A stretch of DNA of 64,000 bases from Cystobacter ferrugineus (GTDB lineage Bacteria; Myxococcota; Myxococcia; Myxococcales; Myxococcaceae): the NCBI RefSeq assembly GCF_001887355.1, contig NZ_MPIN01000010.1, positions 182,825 through 246,824 of the forward strand. Direction: 5' to 3'. The position numbers and the translations under genes were made by a program. The notes under the pieces are model-generated. The model was not told where the DNA came from and made no database searches. It saw only the letters and a list, made by a program, of their open reading frames with translations. Shown piece by piece: positions 1-8,341 of the stretch; position 1 is the stretch's first letter, and each line of letters opens with the position of its first letter.

Positions 1-408
1 GCGGCCCACCGGCATCACCGACGGCCCGGTGAGCACGTTCAAGAGCACCATCACCCCGTGGTAGAGCGAGCCCGCCGTGCCGATGCGGTAGAACGTCCAC
101 TCGTTGCCGATGGCGAACAGGGCCGTGGCCCAGAAGATGGCGGGCGGCAGCGCCTCGCGGCTGAGCAGCCCGCGCACCGACAACATCACCACCGGCACCA
201 GCGCCCAGGGCAGGCGCGCCAGGGCCATCACCGCCAGGGGCTGCCCACCGCCCAGGCCCGCCCAGGCGTGCAGCACATCGAGGGAGAACAACACGGCCGT
301 CGCCGCCACGGCGATGACCGACAGTTGCTGCAGGCGGGCCGGGCCACGCGTCAGCAGGAAGTCCTCGTAGGTCTCCTGCATCGGTTCAGGGCGGGGAAGG
401 GTGTCCAT
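1..408 (-). CDS. N-terminal part of a multi-pass membrane protein (cut by window edge)
   Basis: An open frame reads from an ATG at 408 to the first base of the window without a stop, giving 136 residues; the gene continues outside. After a short acidic N-terminus there are four or five hydrophobic segments, roughly residues 30-50, 58-80, 85-105 and 115-130, with few charges between them. This looks like the membrane-sensor part of a larger protein such as a histidine kinase or nucleotide cyclase, but the catalytic part is not visible, so this is a guess. Spacing to the upstream minus-strand gene (579-860) is about 170 bases, and no clear ribosome binding site precedes the ATG. Confidence 0.55.
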   Translation of the reverse strand, partial: MDTLPRPEPMQETYEDFLLTRGPARLQQLSVIAVAATAVLFSLDVLHAWAGLGGGQPLAVMALARLPWALVPVVMLSVRGLLSREALPPAIFWATALFAIGNEWTFYRIGTAGSLYHGVMVLLNVLTGPSVMPVGR

Positions 409-578
409 AGGAGCTGCCCCGGACCGCATCAGCCGCGCGTCCGGAATCCCCACCGTATCAGACGCGGACCGCCTCCCGTCGGCGCCATTCACTCGCCCGC
501 CCGCCCGCCCACGGGAAGAGCACCCGTGCCGGGCCCCCGCCTCCCCTGGGTCCGGAAGACACCACTCCCGGGTCGGCG

Positions 579-860
579 CTACGGCTCGCCCGTGGTGCTG
601 AACCAGGTCCGCTCCGAGTCCCCCCGCCCGGACGCTCCCTTGCCCGAGGTCGGATGGGGGCCTCTCTCCCAGGAGGACTCCTCCTCGCCGGGGGGCGCCT
701 CCGTCGTCTCCAGGGCCACGTCCATCAGGGCCACCAGGAGTCCCAAGAGACTCACCCCCGCCAGCACCAGCTTCATCTTTCGCCGACGCATCCGCTCGCG
801 GTGCCAGTGCAGCCGCGCCGAGGGAAGCACGATGAGCTTTCCGGGGGGGCGGGAGGACAT
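579..860 (-). CDS. Small single-span membrane-anchored protein
   Basis: A 93-residue protein starting at an ATG at 860. A basic stretch (residues 15-30, rich in Arg/His/Lys) is followed by one hydrophobic helix (about 31-50), then an acidic Ser/Glu/Gly-rich tail. The pattern suggests a bitopic inner-membrane protein with its N-terminus in the cytoplasm. It is divergent from the radical SAM gene at 960, so the roughly 100 bases between them should hold both promoters. No family is recognised. The codon third positions look coding, and the hydrophobic segment supports a real gene. Confidence 0.55.
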   Translation of the reverse strand: MSSRPPGKLIVLPSARLHWHRERMRRRKMKLVLAGVSLLGLLVALMDVALETTEAPPGEEESSWERGPHPTSGKGASGRGDSERTWFSTTGEP

Positions 861-959
861 ACGGACAGTGTAGCCCAGGACGGTGACGCCGCGGACAAAC
901 GGGCCACGGTTTTCCAGTGGGCCGCGCTCCCCATCCGCCGCATCTTGAACAGCGTGACG

Positions 960-2063
960 ATGAACCTGGACCTCTTTCCCCCTCGGCCCCCCACCACCCG
1001 CCCCCTCGAGCGGCTGCTGGAGGTGACGCGCATCTACCTGGAGCCCGAGGTCGAGCAGCACCCCCGCGGCCAGGACATCCTCGCCCGCTTCCCCGACGCC
1101 GAGCGGGTTCATGTGCGCTCGCACTGGAACATCCCCGGCCTGTACGGCAACGAGGGCAACGTCGAGGCGTGGAACCGCATCAAGGGCAGCACGCTGGTGC
1201 TGGGGCTCAAGAAGACGATGCGCTTCGAGGAGAACGGGCGCAGCGCGGACTATCTGCCGCCCTCGGCCGCCAACGGCTGCGTCATGGCGTGCGCGTACTG
1301 CTACGTGCCGCGGCACAAGGGCTACGCCAACCCCGTCACCGTCTTCGTCAACATCGACCAGATTCAGGCCGCCATCCGCCGCCACGCGCAGCGGCTCGGG
1401 CCCAAGCGCGAGGCCAACTCCGTGCACCCGCGCTACTGGGTCTACGACATTGGCTGCAACAGCGACTGCTCGGCCGACGCGGCCCTGAGCGACAACGTGA
1501 AGGACCTGGTGCGGCTGTTCACCACGCTGCCCAACGCCATGGGCTCCTTCGCCACCAAGCTCGTCAACCGCGAGCTGCTCACCTACGCCCCCCGGGGCAA
1601 GACGCGCATCCGCTTCAGCCTCATGCCCCACGCCCAGGCGAAGCTGCTCGACGTGCGCACCAGCCCCATCGCCGAGCGCATCGCCGCCATCGACGAGTTC
1701 GTCGCCGCCGGCTACGAGGTGCACCTGAACTTCTCCCCCGTGGTCATCACCGAGGGCTGGCAGGAGGCCTATGACGCGCTCTTCCAACAGGTGGACGCGG
1801 CCCTCGGGCACGAGGCCAGGGAACAGCTCGCCTGCGAGGTCATCTTCCTCACCCACAACGAGCGGCTGCACGAGGTGAACCTGGGCTGGCACCCCAAGGC
1901 CGAGCAGGTGCTGTGGCGGCCGGACCTGCAGGAGGCCAAGGTGTCCCAGGGGGGAGGCGCCAACGTGCGCTACCGCACCGGGCTCAAGGGCGCGCTCGTG
2001 CGCGAGTTCCTCGCGCTGCTCGAGCGGCGCATGCCCTACTGCCGCGTGCGCTACGCGTTCTGA
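960..2063 (+). CDS. Radical SAM enzyme of the spore photoproduct lyase family
   Basis: A 367-residue protein. The cysteine triplet CVMACAYC (about residues 103-110) is the C-x3-C-x2-C motif that binds the SAM-cleaving 4Fe-4S cluster in spore photoproduct lyase (SplB); the following YVPRHKGYANP segment also fits that family. A second cysteine pair (GCNSDCSAD, about residue 165) lies where SplB carries its hydrogen-donor region. In Bacillus this enzyme reverts the thymine dimer formed in dry spore DNA. Myxobacteria make unrelated spores, so the substrate here is unproven. The ATG at 960 is preferred because the sequence upstream lies under the divergent small gene and does not resemble the family. 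The gene stands alone, convergent with the DUF2378 gene. Confidence 0.85.
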   Translation: MNLDLFPPRPPTTRPLERLLEVTRIYLEPEVEQHPRGQDILARFPDAERVHVRSHWNIPGLYGNEGNVEAWNRIKGSTLVLGLKKTMRFEENGRSADYLPPSAANGCVMACAYCYVPRHKGYANPVTVFVNIDQIQAAIRRHAQRLGPKREANSVHPRYWVYDIGCNSDCSADAALSDNVKDLVRLFTTLPNAMGSFATKLVNRELLTYAPRGKTRIRFSLMPHAQAKLLDVRTSPIAERIAAIDEFVAAGYEVHLNFSPVVITEGWQEAYDALFQQVDAALGHEAREQLACEVIFLTHNERLHEVNLGWHPKAEQVLWRPDLQEAKVSQGGGANVRYRTGLKGALVREFLALLERRMPYCRVRYAF

Positions 2064-2084
2064 CGCCGCGCGCCAGGAGGGGCC

Positions 2085-2711
2085 TCAGTCCCCCTCGGTC
2101 CAGGACAGGAGGAACTCGCTGGAGAAGGCGCCCACGCGCCGCCCCTCGATGCGCACGCCGCGCGCGCCGGCCTTCTTGAGCAACGCCTCCAGCAGCCCCT
2201 CCAGGTACGCGCACGGCAACACGTCGCGCGAGAAGTTCACCCGGGCGCGCGTGGGTCCCAGCGATGTCACCGACAGCGGGCCGCCCTTGGGGGAGATCAT
2301 CTGATAGGCCATGGGCAGGTTCTCGAGCACCCGCCGCGGCGTGCCCGAGGCGAGCACGTCCATCGCCTTGCCCGCCGGACTCATCAGGAACGCCGCCGTG
2401 CCCAGGTGCCCCAGCATCCGCAGCGTCTCCTCTCCCCCACACCCCCGCTCCTCCATCAGCCAAGCCGCCCGCCGCACCATCCGCAGGAAGTCCCCCGCCG
2501 GGTAGGCGAAGAAGTCCACGAAGTCGCGCTCGCCCGTGACCTCCTCCAGACACGCCTCCATCGCCGCCTCGCCCAGGAGCGTCAACATCGCGTCCTGCAG
2601 GCTGCGAAAGAACATGCCTCGCAAGGTGTCCTCGGGCCCCAGCCACGTGAGCAGGTGTCCCAGCTCCGCTCCGGTCTGAACCCTGTACGCCTCAGCTCCG
2701 AGACCGCTCAT
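2085..2711 (-). CDS. DUF2378 (TIGR02265) family protein
   Basis: A 208-residue protein matching the ~200-aa paralogous family described from Myxococcales (TIGR02265/DUF2378). Family-like features are the start (MRGMFF-like segment around residue 30), FVDFFAYPAGDFLRMVRRAAW in the first half, the RVLENLPMAYQMI-like region near residue 128, and a C-terminal block ending in a valine/phenylalanine-rich strand. Its biochemical role is unknown; the family is highly amplified in myxobacterial genomes and is soluble. The gene is convergent with the radical SAM gene (21 bases between stops), so the two are not co-transcribed. Confidence 0.85.
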   Translation of the reverse strand: MSGLGAEAYRVQTGAELGHLLTWLGPEDTLRGMFFRSLQDAMLTLLGEAAMEACLEEVTGERDFVDFFAYPAGDFLRMVRRAAWLMEERGCGGEETLRMLGHLGTAAFLMSPAGKAMDVLASGTPRRVLENLPMAYQMISPKGGPLSVTSLGPTRARVNFSRDVLPCAYLEGLLEALLKKAGARGVRIEGRRVGAFSSEFLLSWTEGD

Positions 2712-3120
2712 CGCGTGGACCCTCCCCAGGCCGTCCTCCAGCTCAACCGCATCGTGACTGGTGACGACGGACCCCGCTCAGTCATTGACCACCAAATCCT
2801 GTCACACCTGAACCCCCGGGTAAAACCGTTCATCCCGATCCATTAGCCTGACACGTATCAACTCGCTGCACCGCGTCGGCCATGTCTCCCACTGCCAGTG
2901 AAACAGGACGTCGACGTCGTGCTGACACGATCCTCCAACACCGGGAAATCACGGGTGGCGCAAGGGATGGGTGCACCTCCCACCCCCGGGCCACGCTGCC
3001 GTCAGGAGCAACCCAGGACAGGGAAGCAGGCAGGGTACCACGGGCAGCACCCGGGCGGGGCGCCCCGGACGACTTCCTCCCGGCGGCGATCATCCCCAGG
3101 GTGTGAGGAGGGAGAGACCC
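2712..3120. other. Intergenic region between divergent genes
   Basis: About 410 bases between the divergent DUF2378 and aldo/keto reductase genes. I see no convincing gene. It should hold two promoters. The right end carries a strong ribosome binding site (gaggagggagag) just before the ATG at 3121. Confidence 0.5.
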
Positions 3121-4083
3121 ATGGCGAACTCGGACACGCGCGCGGAGATGACGTACCGGACCCTGGGGCGCACCGGGGAGAGGGTGTCGGCGATCGGCCT
3201 CGGGGGCTGGCACCTCGGGCTGCCCCAGGTGGACGAGAAGCTGGCGCTGCGCCTCGTGCGCACGGCGATCGACCGCGGCATCAACTTCATGGACAACTGC
3301 TGGGACTACAACGAGGGCCTGAGCGAGCTGCGCATGGGCAAGGCGCTCCAGGAGGGCTACCGGCACAAGGTCTTCCTGATGACGAAGATCGACGGCCGCT
3401 CGAAGAAGGAGGCGGCGCGGCAGTTGGAGCACTCGCTGGAGCGGCTACAGACGGACTGCATCGACCTGGTGCAGCATCATGAAATCCTGCGCTTCGAGGA
3501 TCCGGATCGCATCTTCCGCGAGGGCGGCGCCCAGGAGGCACTGCTCGAGGCGAAGCAGGCTGGCAAGCTGCGCTACATCGGCTTCACGGGGCACAAGGAC
3601 CCACGCATCCACCTGGCCATGCTGGAGCTGGCACGCGAGCGCGGCTTCACGTTCGACGCGGTGCAGCTACCGCTCAACCTCATGGACGCGCACTTCCGCA
3701 GCTTCGCGAAGCTCGTGGTGCCGGAGCTGGTGAAGGACGGCATCGGCGTGCTCGCGATGAAGACGCTGGCCAACGGCGCCATCCTGCGCTCCAAGACGGT
3801 GACGCCCATCGAGTGCCTGCACTACGCGCTGAACCTGCCCACCTCGGTGGTCATCACGGGCGTGGACCGGATGGACATTCTCGATCAGGCCTTCGAGGCG
3901 GTGCGCACCTTCAAGCCCTTCACCGACGAGCAGTTGCAGGCGCTCCTGGCCAAGACGCGCACGGCGGCGCTGCGGGGCGAGTTCGAGCCGTTCAAGACGT
4001 CGTCCATCTACGATGGCACGGCGACCAACCCCCAGTGGCTGGGCGAGGAGCCCGAGGAGTTGCAGGCGCAGATGCAGGCGTGA
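3121..4083 (+). CDS. Aldo/keto reductase
   Basis: A 320-residue NAD(P)H-dependent aldo/keto reductase with a TIM-barrel pattern. The catalytic tetrad is visible: Asp in FMDNCWDY and Tyr of the same segment (about residues 59-64), Lys in LMTKIDG (about 86), and His in LVQHHEI (about 119). The N-terminal YRTLGRTGERVSAIGLGG is the usual family start. The protein lacks C-terminal cysteines, so it is not the ferredoxin-fused type. A strong ribosome binding site precedes the ATG. The following lipoprotein gene begins about 40 bases downstream and may be read through. The substrate is not predictable. Confidence 0.9.
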   Translation: MANSDTRAEMTYRTLGRTGERVSAIGLGGWHLGLPQVDEKLALRLVRTAIDRGINFMDNCWDYNEGLSELRMGKALQEGYRHKVFLMTKIDGRSKKEAARQLEHSLERLQTDCIDLVQHHEILRFEDPDRIFREGGAQEALLEAKQAGKLRYIGFTGHKDPRIHLAMLELARERGFTFDAVQLPLNLMDAHFRSFAKLVVPELVKDGIGVLAMKTLANGAILRSKTVTPIECLHYALNLPTSVVITGVDRMDILDQAFEAVRTFKPFTDEQLQALLAKTRTAALRGEFEPFKTSSIYDGTATNPQWLGEEPEELQAQMQA

Positions 4084-4121
4084 GGGAGCAATGGGGCGCG
4101 GACTGGGACATGCTCCCAGGC

Positions 4122-5570
4122 ATGAGCCGAGTCCCCTCCCTGCCACGCCTGGCCCTGGCCTTGAGCTTCGCTCTCCTGTTCGCCGCGTGCGCCACCTCGC
4201 GGGTGCCCATCGCTCAAGCAGGAGCCCGGCAGGAAACCAACACACCCCAGGTCCATCAACGTGGGGACGAACCCGCTAGCGCTCCTCGACGGCTCCAGCC
4301 TGGCCTCAAGCAACAGGTGCTCCAGGAGTCGCCACAGGCGCGGCTCCTGCCAGTGGGCATGCGTGAGTTGTCCGAGGGTCGCTGGCTGTTGCTCTTCCCT
4401 GCTCGCCCGCCCAATGCCGTTCTGGAGTTGCTGAGCCTGGAGGAGGTGCGCCCCTTCCTCACCATTTTCGCGTCACTGGGGCCTCGCCCTCGGCTGCATC
4501 TGTTGGAGTGGCCCGGAGCGAGCAACCACATGGGCCAGGGCGCGGCGTCCCCGTGGGAGTCGAGGCTGCGCGAGGAATTCCTCTCCCGTGTCGGCCCACA
4601 GCTGCTCCCCCTACCCGAATCTCTGATGTCCAGCCGCCTCTTCCTCGCCCTCCAACTCTCCACCCGCTACATGGGCGAAGGGATCCGCGAGGCCGCCATC
4701 GCACTCTTCACTTCTCCCGCGTTCGTCCTCAGCGTCTGCCTCTCCATCGCGGTGTACTTCGCCGCATGGTTGGCTCCCGAGCCGTTGTTCTCCAAGGCAT
4801 TCGCCGCGACCATGACCCTGCGCCTCTCCCTGGCAGTGGGTCTGGCAGAAGTGGGCCATGTCGCTCTGGCCAGCCTTCGCCTGTACCAGGAAGCACAAGC
4901 CGCGTCCTCGCCCCAGCAATTGGAGGCGGCCTCCGCACGCTTCGGCAAGTCCATGGGCGGCACGTCCCTGAGAGTGCTGGTGACGGTGGCGACCCTCGGA
5001 GTGTCCAGGCTCATTCCCCAGGTGCCCGAGAGCGGAATCTGGCGACAACTGCCCCCAGTGACACCCGAAGGGCTCGTCCTCCTGGAGCAATCCGCTGCCA
5101 CCGCGCAGGCAGCGTCGAATGGCGCCCTCATCGTCTCCGGTGTGGCCGCGGGCACCGCCACCTACTCCATCCTCAGCGACGCGCCCAAGCCCTCCACACG
5201 CTACGGCAAACCTCACACCCAAGAGAACCCGACCCACAACGAAGCCATCGAACGGGAATTGGCCTCCCGAGAGGCCGCCGGACATACGAGTCTGAGGAAG
5301 GATCGCGTTCAGAGAAACGCGGCGGGCAAGCGCGTCTACGATGAAGCACCCGTGGGGGAGATTCGTTTCCGGAGACCGGATGCCTCCTCGGTGCGGCCGG
5401 ATGGCGTGCGGCACAACACCAACTATGTCTCCAACCCTCGGGACATGAAGCGTGAGTTGGAGGCCTTCGACGCCATGAAGCGGGCGGATCCAGAGGCCAT
5501 TCACGAACTGTATCTGCTCGACGGAACGCTGGTGAGCAGGTACGTCCCCGCCGGTATCGGCTTTCCCTAG
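4122..5570 (+). CDS. Lipoprotein polymorphic toxin, Sit-like (toxin locus A)
   Basis: A 482-residue protein with a type II signal peptide; the lipobox LFAAC places the lipidated Cys near residue 22. After a variable region, residues about 190-330 contain hydrophobic helices (around SPAFVLSVCLSIAVYFAAW and the LRVLVTVATLGVSRL segment) of a kind found in myxobacterial lipoprotein toxins. The C-terminal ~110 residues (HNEAIERELASREAAGH, RKDRVQRNAAG, RPDG.RHNTNY) form a separate soluble domain resembling nuclease-like toxin tips, but its fold is not certain. The next gene, 23 bases downstream, encodes a HEAT-repeat protein in the position of an immunity gene. In-frame alternative starts exist at 4110 and at a GTG overlapping the previous stop (4080). 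The Sit assignment is by architecture and context only. Confidence 0.65.
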   Translation: MSRVPSLPRLALALSFALLFAACATSRVPIAQAGARQETNTPQVHQRGDEPASAPRRLQPGLKQQVLQESPQARLLPVGMRELSEGRWLLLFPARPPNAVLELLSLEEVRPFLTIFASLGPRPRLHLLEWPGASNHMGQGAASPWESRLREEFLSRVGPQLLPLPESLMSSRLFLALQLSTRYMGEGIREAAIALFTSPAFVLSVCLSIAVYFAAWLAPEPLFSKAFAATMTLRLSLAVGLAEVGHVALASLRLYQEAQAASSPQQLEAASARFGKSMGGTSLRVLVTVATLGVSRLIPQVPESGIWRQLPPVTPEGLVLLEQSAATAQAASNGALIVSGVAAGTATYSILSDAPKPSTRYGKPHTQENPTHNEAIERELASREAAGHTSLRKDRVQRNAAGKRVYDEAPVGEIRFRRPDASSVRPDGVRHNTNYVSNPRDMKRELEAFDAMKRADPEAIHELYLLDGTLVSRYVPAGIGFP

Positions 5571-5593
5571 AAAGAAAGACCAGGACAAGGCAT

Positions 5594-6556
5594 ATGGCAC
5601 AGAGGGAAGAGGCCACGCAGTGGCGCAACGCGCTCATCGCGGCAATCCATGAGGGTGACGAGGCCCGGGCGCGAGCCCAGGTGACCCAGCTCGGCGCACG
5701 CAAGGCCAGGCCCCTGCTGGAGGCCATGTTGGAGGACACGGATGCCGCCGTGCGCCAAGCCGCGGCATTCGGCCTCGGTGAGCTGGGCGGAGCTGCCAGC
5801 ATCAGACGCCTTGAGCACCAGCTCGCCCTGGAGGAAGCGCGGAGGAGCCATGATGGGGCCACCGTCGTGGAGGCCATCACCCAGGCGCTGGGACGCATCC
5901 AGGGAGCGAGCGCACGAGCAAGCCTCGCACGCAGGCTGGAGCGGCTGGTCACCATGGGGAGGCCAGAGCCCGCTGACTTGAACGATGTGGCCTGTGCCCT
6001 GTGGCGTAAACGGCACCCGGAGCTGATTCCCATCGTCCGACAAAGCATGGAGAAGCTCGAGCTTCCCACGCCCACCGCCCTGCACGGCCTGCTCGTGCTG
6101 TTGGAAAAGCCTGCGGAAGAACTCCTTCACTGGGCCGCCGATGGCTCCGTTCCTATCGAGCTCAAGGGCGAGGTGCTCACACTTCTCACCGAGGAGCTAC
6201 CCGAGACACTTGTCTCCACCCTGCCTGCATTCATCTCCTCGGCCGAGCCCCTGCTGGACACGGCCGTGAGCCACAAAGGCGCGGCCTCGGCCTACTGCGT
6301 GGATTTGTTCTCCCTGCTCCTCATGAATCCGGAGCGTCTCTTTCCCATGCTCCCGGAGGCAGCCCTCGACAGGCTGCGTGACATGGCCCGGAAATGGGTC
6401 GCGGCGACGTCCTCTCTCAAGTGCTCCCTTCAAGCCGCAGTCCTGCTCAAGCATCTGGGCCGCAAGGAGGATGCGGCGCTCCTCGAAGCGCACCGGCCAG
6501 CGGATCCCACCCTGGCCAAGGTCTTCGATGATGCGGCCCGGGCGCTGCGTAGGTGA
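5594..6556 (+). CDS. HEAT-repeat protein, probable immunity partner
   Basis: A 320-residue, all-helical, soluble protein without a signal peptide. The first third has clear HEAT-like repeats (for example AVRQAAAFGLGELGG near residue 55, followed by ITQALGRI), and further helical pairs continue to the end (LLVLLEKPAEELL, LLTEELPETLV, AAVLLKHLGRKEDA). It follows the lipoprotein toxin by 23 bases, the normal toxin-immunity order. HEAT proteins of this size often serve as immunity or scaffold proteins in polymorphic toxin loci. Direct evidence for immunity is positional only. Confidence 0.7.
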   Translation: MAQREEATQWRNALIAAIHEGDEARARAQVTQLGARKARPLLEAMLEDTDAAVRQAAAFGLGELGGAASIRRLEHQLALEEARRSHDGATVVEAITQALGRIQGASARASLARRLERLVTMGRPEPADLNDVACALWRKRHPELIPIVRQSMEKLELPTPTALHGLLVLLEKPAEELLHWAADGSVPIELKGEVLTLLTEELPETLVSTLPAFISSAEPLLDTAVSHKGAASAYCVDLFSLLLMNPERLFPMLPEAALDRLRDMARKWVAATSSLKCSLQAAVLLKHLGRKEDAALLEAHRPADPTLAKVFDDAARALRR

Positions 6557-6595
6557 CGACTGGTCCAAAGTTCTAGCCCTTCAAGCCCTCGTTTA

Positions 6596-6665
6596 TCCTG
6601 ATCCTGGCTTTGAGCTTCGCTCTTCTGTTCGCCGCGTGTGCCACATCGCGGGTGTTCGTCGTTCA
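6596..6665 (+). pseudogene. Decayed 5' end of a second Sit-like lipoprotein toxin
   Basis: This stretch encodes ILALSFALLFAACATSRV, almost identical at DNA and protein level to the signal peptide of the toxin at 4122 (LALALSFALLFAACATSRV). No ATG, GTG or TTG precedes it before an in-frame stop, and similarity fades after about 20 codons. It is the remains of a second toxin copy that followed the HEAT-repeat gene. Confidence 0.7.
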
Positions 6666-7306
6666 ACAAGGGCCTAGAAGATTCGGGTGGGACACCGCGC
6701 TCAAAAGGGGCAGACCCAGTGAGCCAACAAGGCACCTTGAGTTATCCGGGAGAACCTCAGAGAGACATATGGCCGGGCTACTGGCCGTCCCAACTCGGGG
6801 ACCCCCCAGATAACCAAGTCCGGATAGGGGACTAACTCCCCCTGACAACTTTCCGCCTCCTTGAGGAGGCTAGCATCCCCCGACAAGCCTACCTTGCGTG
6901 AAGGCATTCCCCCCCAAGCCGCCCCCCGCGAGAGGTGGCCAGATCCCTAGAACTTATACCCTCCGGTTGATACAGAGCTGCGCCCGCCGCCCCTCACGCT
7001 CAACGATCTTACCCCAAGAATCCTACGCTACAGGGTGAGCACTCAAGTAGGTCAAGGTACACAAGAGGCTGAACCAAGAACCCCAGAGGGAGCACCCACC
7101 CCGTCTGATCCAACCAATCAAATCACGTGATTTCAGGTAATCACAGCAGTAGACCAAAGAACTCAGGAGAACAACCAGATGACCCCAGAAACGAAGCAGT
7201 GGCCAATCCAGTGTATGCTCGAAGGCGGAGCGCTGATGCTGTCCGCAATTGCAACCATCTACGAACTCTATCTCAAAAAGCCGTAACACGGGCCACCATC
7301 AGTAGC
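6666..7306. other. Intergenic region of lower GC content
   Basis: About 640 bases between the decayed toxin start and the 3' end of the respiratory operon. Base composition is visibly more AT-rich than the surroundings, and short frames on both strands lack recognisable content or good start contexts. It probably represents eroded sequence from a lost toxin-immunity module. I see no RNA gene in it. Confidence 0.4.
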
Positions 7307-7690
7307 TCAATGCCCCATCCACCGAGTGGGTGAGCCCGGCGGGGCCGTGCGCGTCGAGGCCGGACGCGCGGGCTCCAGCGCCTTGGGCCCATCCGGCCTC
7401 GCCATGCGCACCCGCGTCATCGCCTCCACGAGCGACACCCCGAGCAGCAGCGCCAGGAACAGCGCCGACACCGGAAACACCACCCGCCTCGCTCCCGGCT
7501 GCTCCACCAGGTGCATGAAGAACATCGCCACCAGCGCCGTCTTCCCCACGGCGATCCCCATCGCCACCGGCAGCGACCAGGACCCCAGGTGCCCCCGCGT
7601 CCCCAGCAACCACGTCGCCACCGTCAACACCACCAGCACGCCCCATATCCCCACGTAACCCCAGACGCTCTTCCTTCCGTGCTCCGCCAT
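7307..7690 (-). CDS. coxD: Cytochrome c oxidase subunit IV family protein
   Basis: A 127-residue protein with three hydrophobic segments (about residues 9-30, 38-60 and 70-92), including the GKTALVAMFFMHLVEQ segment typical of bacterial COX4-like small subunits (prokaryotic cytochrome c oxidase subunit IV). The tail is Pro/Ala/Arg-rich. It is the last gene of the act-cox operon, 12 bases after coxC. It is probably a structural or assembly subunit of the caa3-type oxidase; it carries no cofactor ligands. Confidence 0.85.
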   Translation of the reverse strand: MAEHGRKSVWGYVGIWGVLVVLTVATWLLGTRGHLGSWSLPVAMGIAVGKTALVAMFFMHLVEQPGARRVVFPVSALFLALLLGVSLVEAMTRVRMARPDGPKALEPARPASTRTAPPGSPTRWMGH

Positions 7691-7702
7691 GGCGCCCTCC
7701 CC

Positions 7703-8341
7703 TCACTCCACCAGGTACAGCAGCGGATAGATGAACAGCCAGAACACATCCACCAGGTGCCAGTACAACCCGCCCACCTCCACCGGCACGTGGTACTCGG
7801 CCGTGTACCTCCCCACCAGCGCCCCCCACACCAGCCACCCCAACACGCTCAGCCCCACCAGCATGTGCACCGCGTGCAGCCCCGTGAGCAGGAAATACAG
7901 CGTGAAGAACAGGCTCCCTCCCCGCTCCGGCAGCTCCGCCAGCCGGTAGTACTCCCCGGGCAGCGCGCCCTCCGTCCAGTGCTTCCAGTACTCCCAGCCC
8001 TTGATGACCAGGAACCCCAATCCCAGAACCATGGCCGCCAGCAGCGCCACCCCCATCCAGAACGCCCTCCCGCTCCGGATGTAGTGCACCGCCAACGCCA
8101 CGCACAGACTGCTCGTCACCAGCAGCAGCGTCTGTACCGCGGCCCACCCCGCCGCCAGGTGGTGGCTCGCCTCGACGAAAACCTCCGGGTAGTAATAGCG
8201 ATACACCGCGTACCCGACGAACAGGTTCGCGAACAGCAACACCTCCGAGCCCAGGAAGATCCACATCCCGAGCTGCGCCGCCTGGCTCTGGTTCTCCCGG
8301 CTCCCGAAATACTCCCGCCAGGGCGTCGTCTCAGTAGACAT
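7703..8341 (-). CDS. coxC: Cytochrome c oxidase subunit III
   Basis: A 212-residue heme-copper oxidase subunit III with five membrane helices, as in the shorter bacterial form. Family landmarks include the N-terminal GMWIFLGSEVLLFANLF and the helix containing YFLLTGLHAVHMLVGL, followed by the conserved C-terminal GGLYWHLVDVFWLFIYPLLY. The start ATG overlaps the end of coxA by 11 bases, showing translational coupling. Subunit III stabilises the catalytic core and carries no redox centre. Confidence 0.95.
   Translation of the reverse strand: MSTETTPWREYFGSRENQSQAAQLGMWIFLGSEVLLFANLFVGYAVYRYYYPEVFVEASHHLAAGWAAVQTLLLVTSSLCVALAVHYIRSGRAFWMGVALLAAMVLGLGFLVIKGWEYWKHWTEGALPGEYYRLAELPERGGSLFFTLYFLLTGLHAVHMLVGLSVLGWLVWGALVGRYTAEYHVPVEVGGLYWHLVDVFWLFIYPLLYLVE

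Noticed and set aside
7023..7289. An 88-codon minus-strand frame in the AT-richer gap
   Set aside because: No ribosome binding site, no similarity, and composition like eroded DNA.
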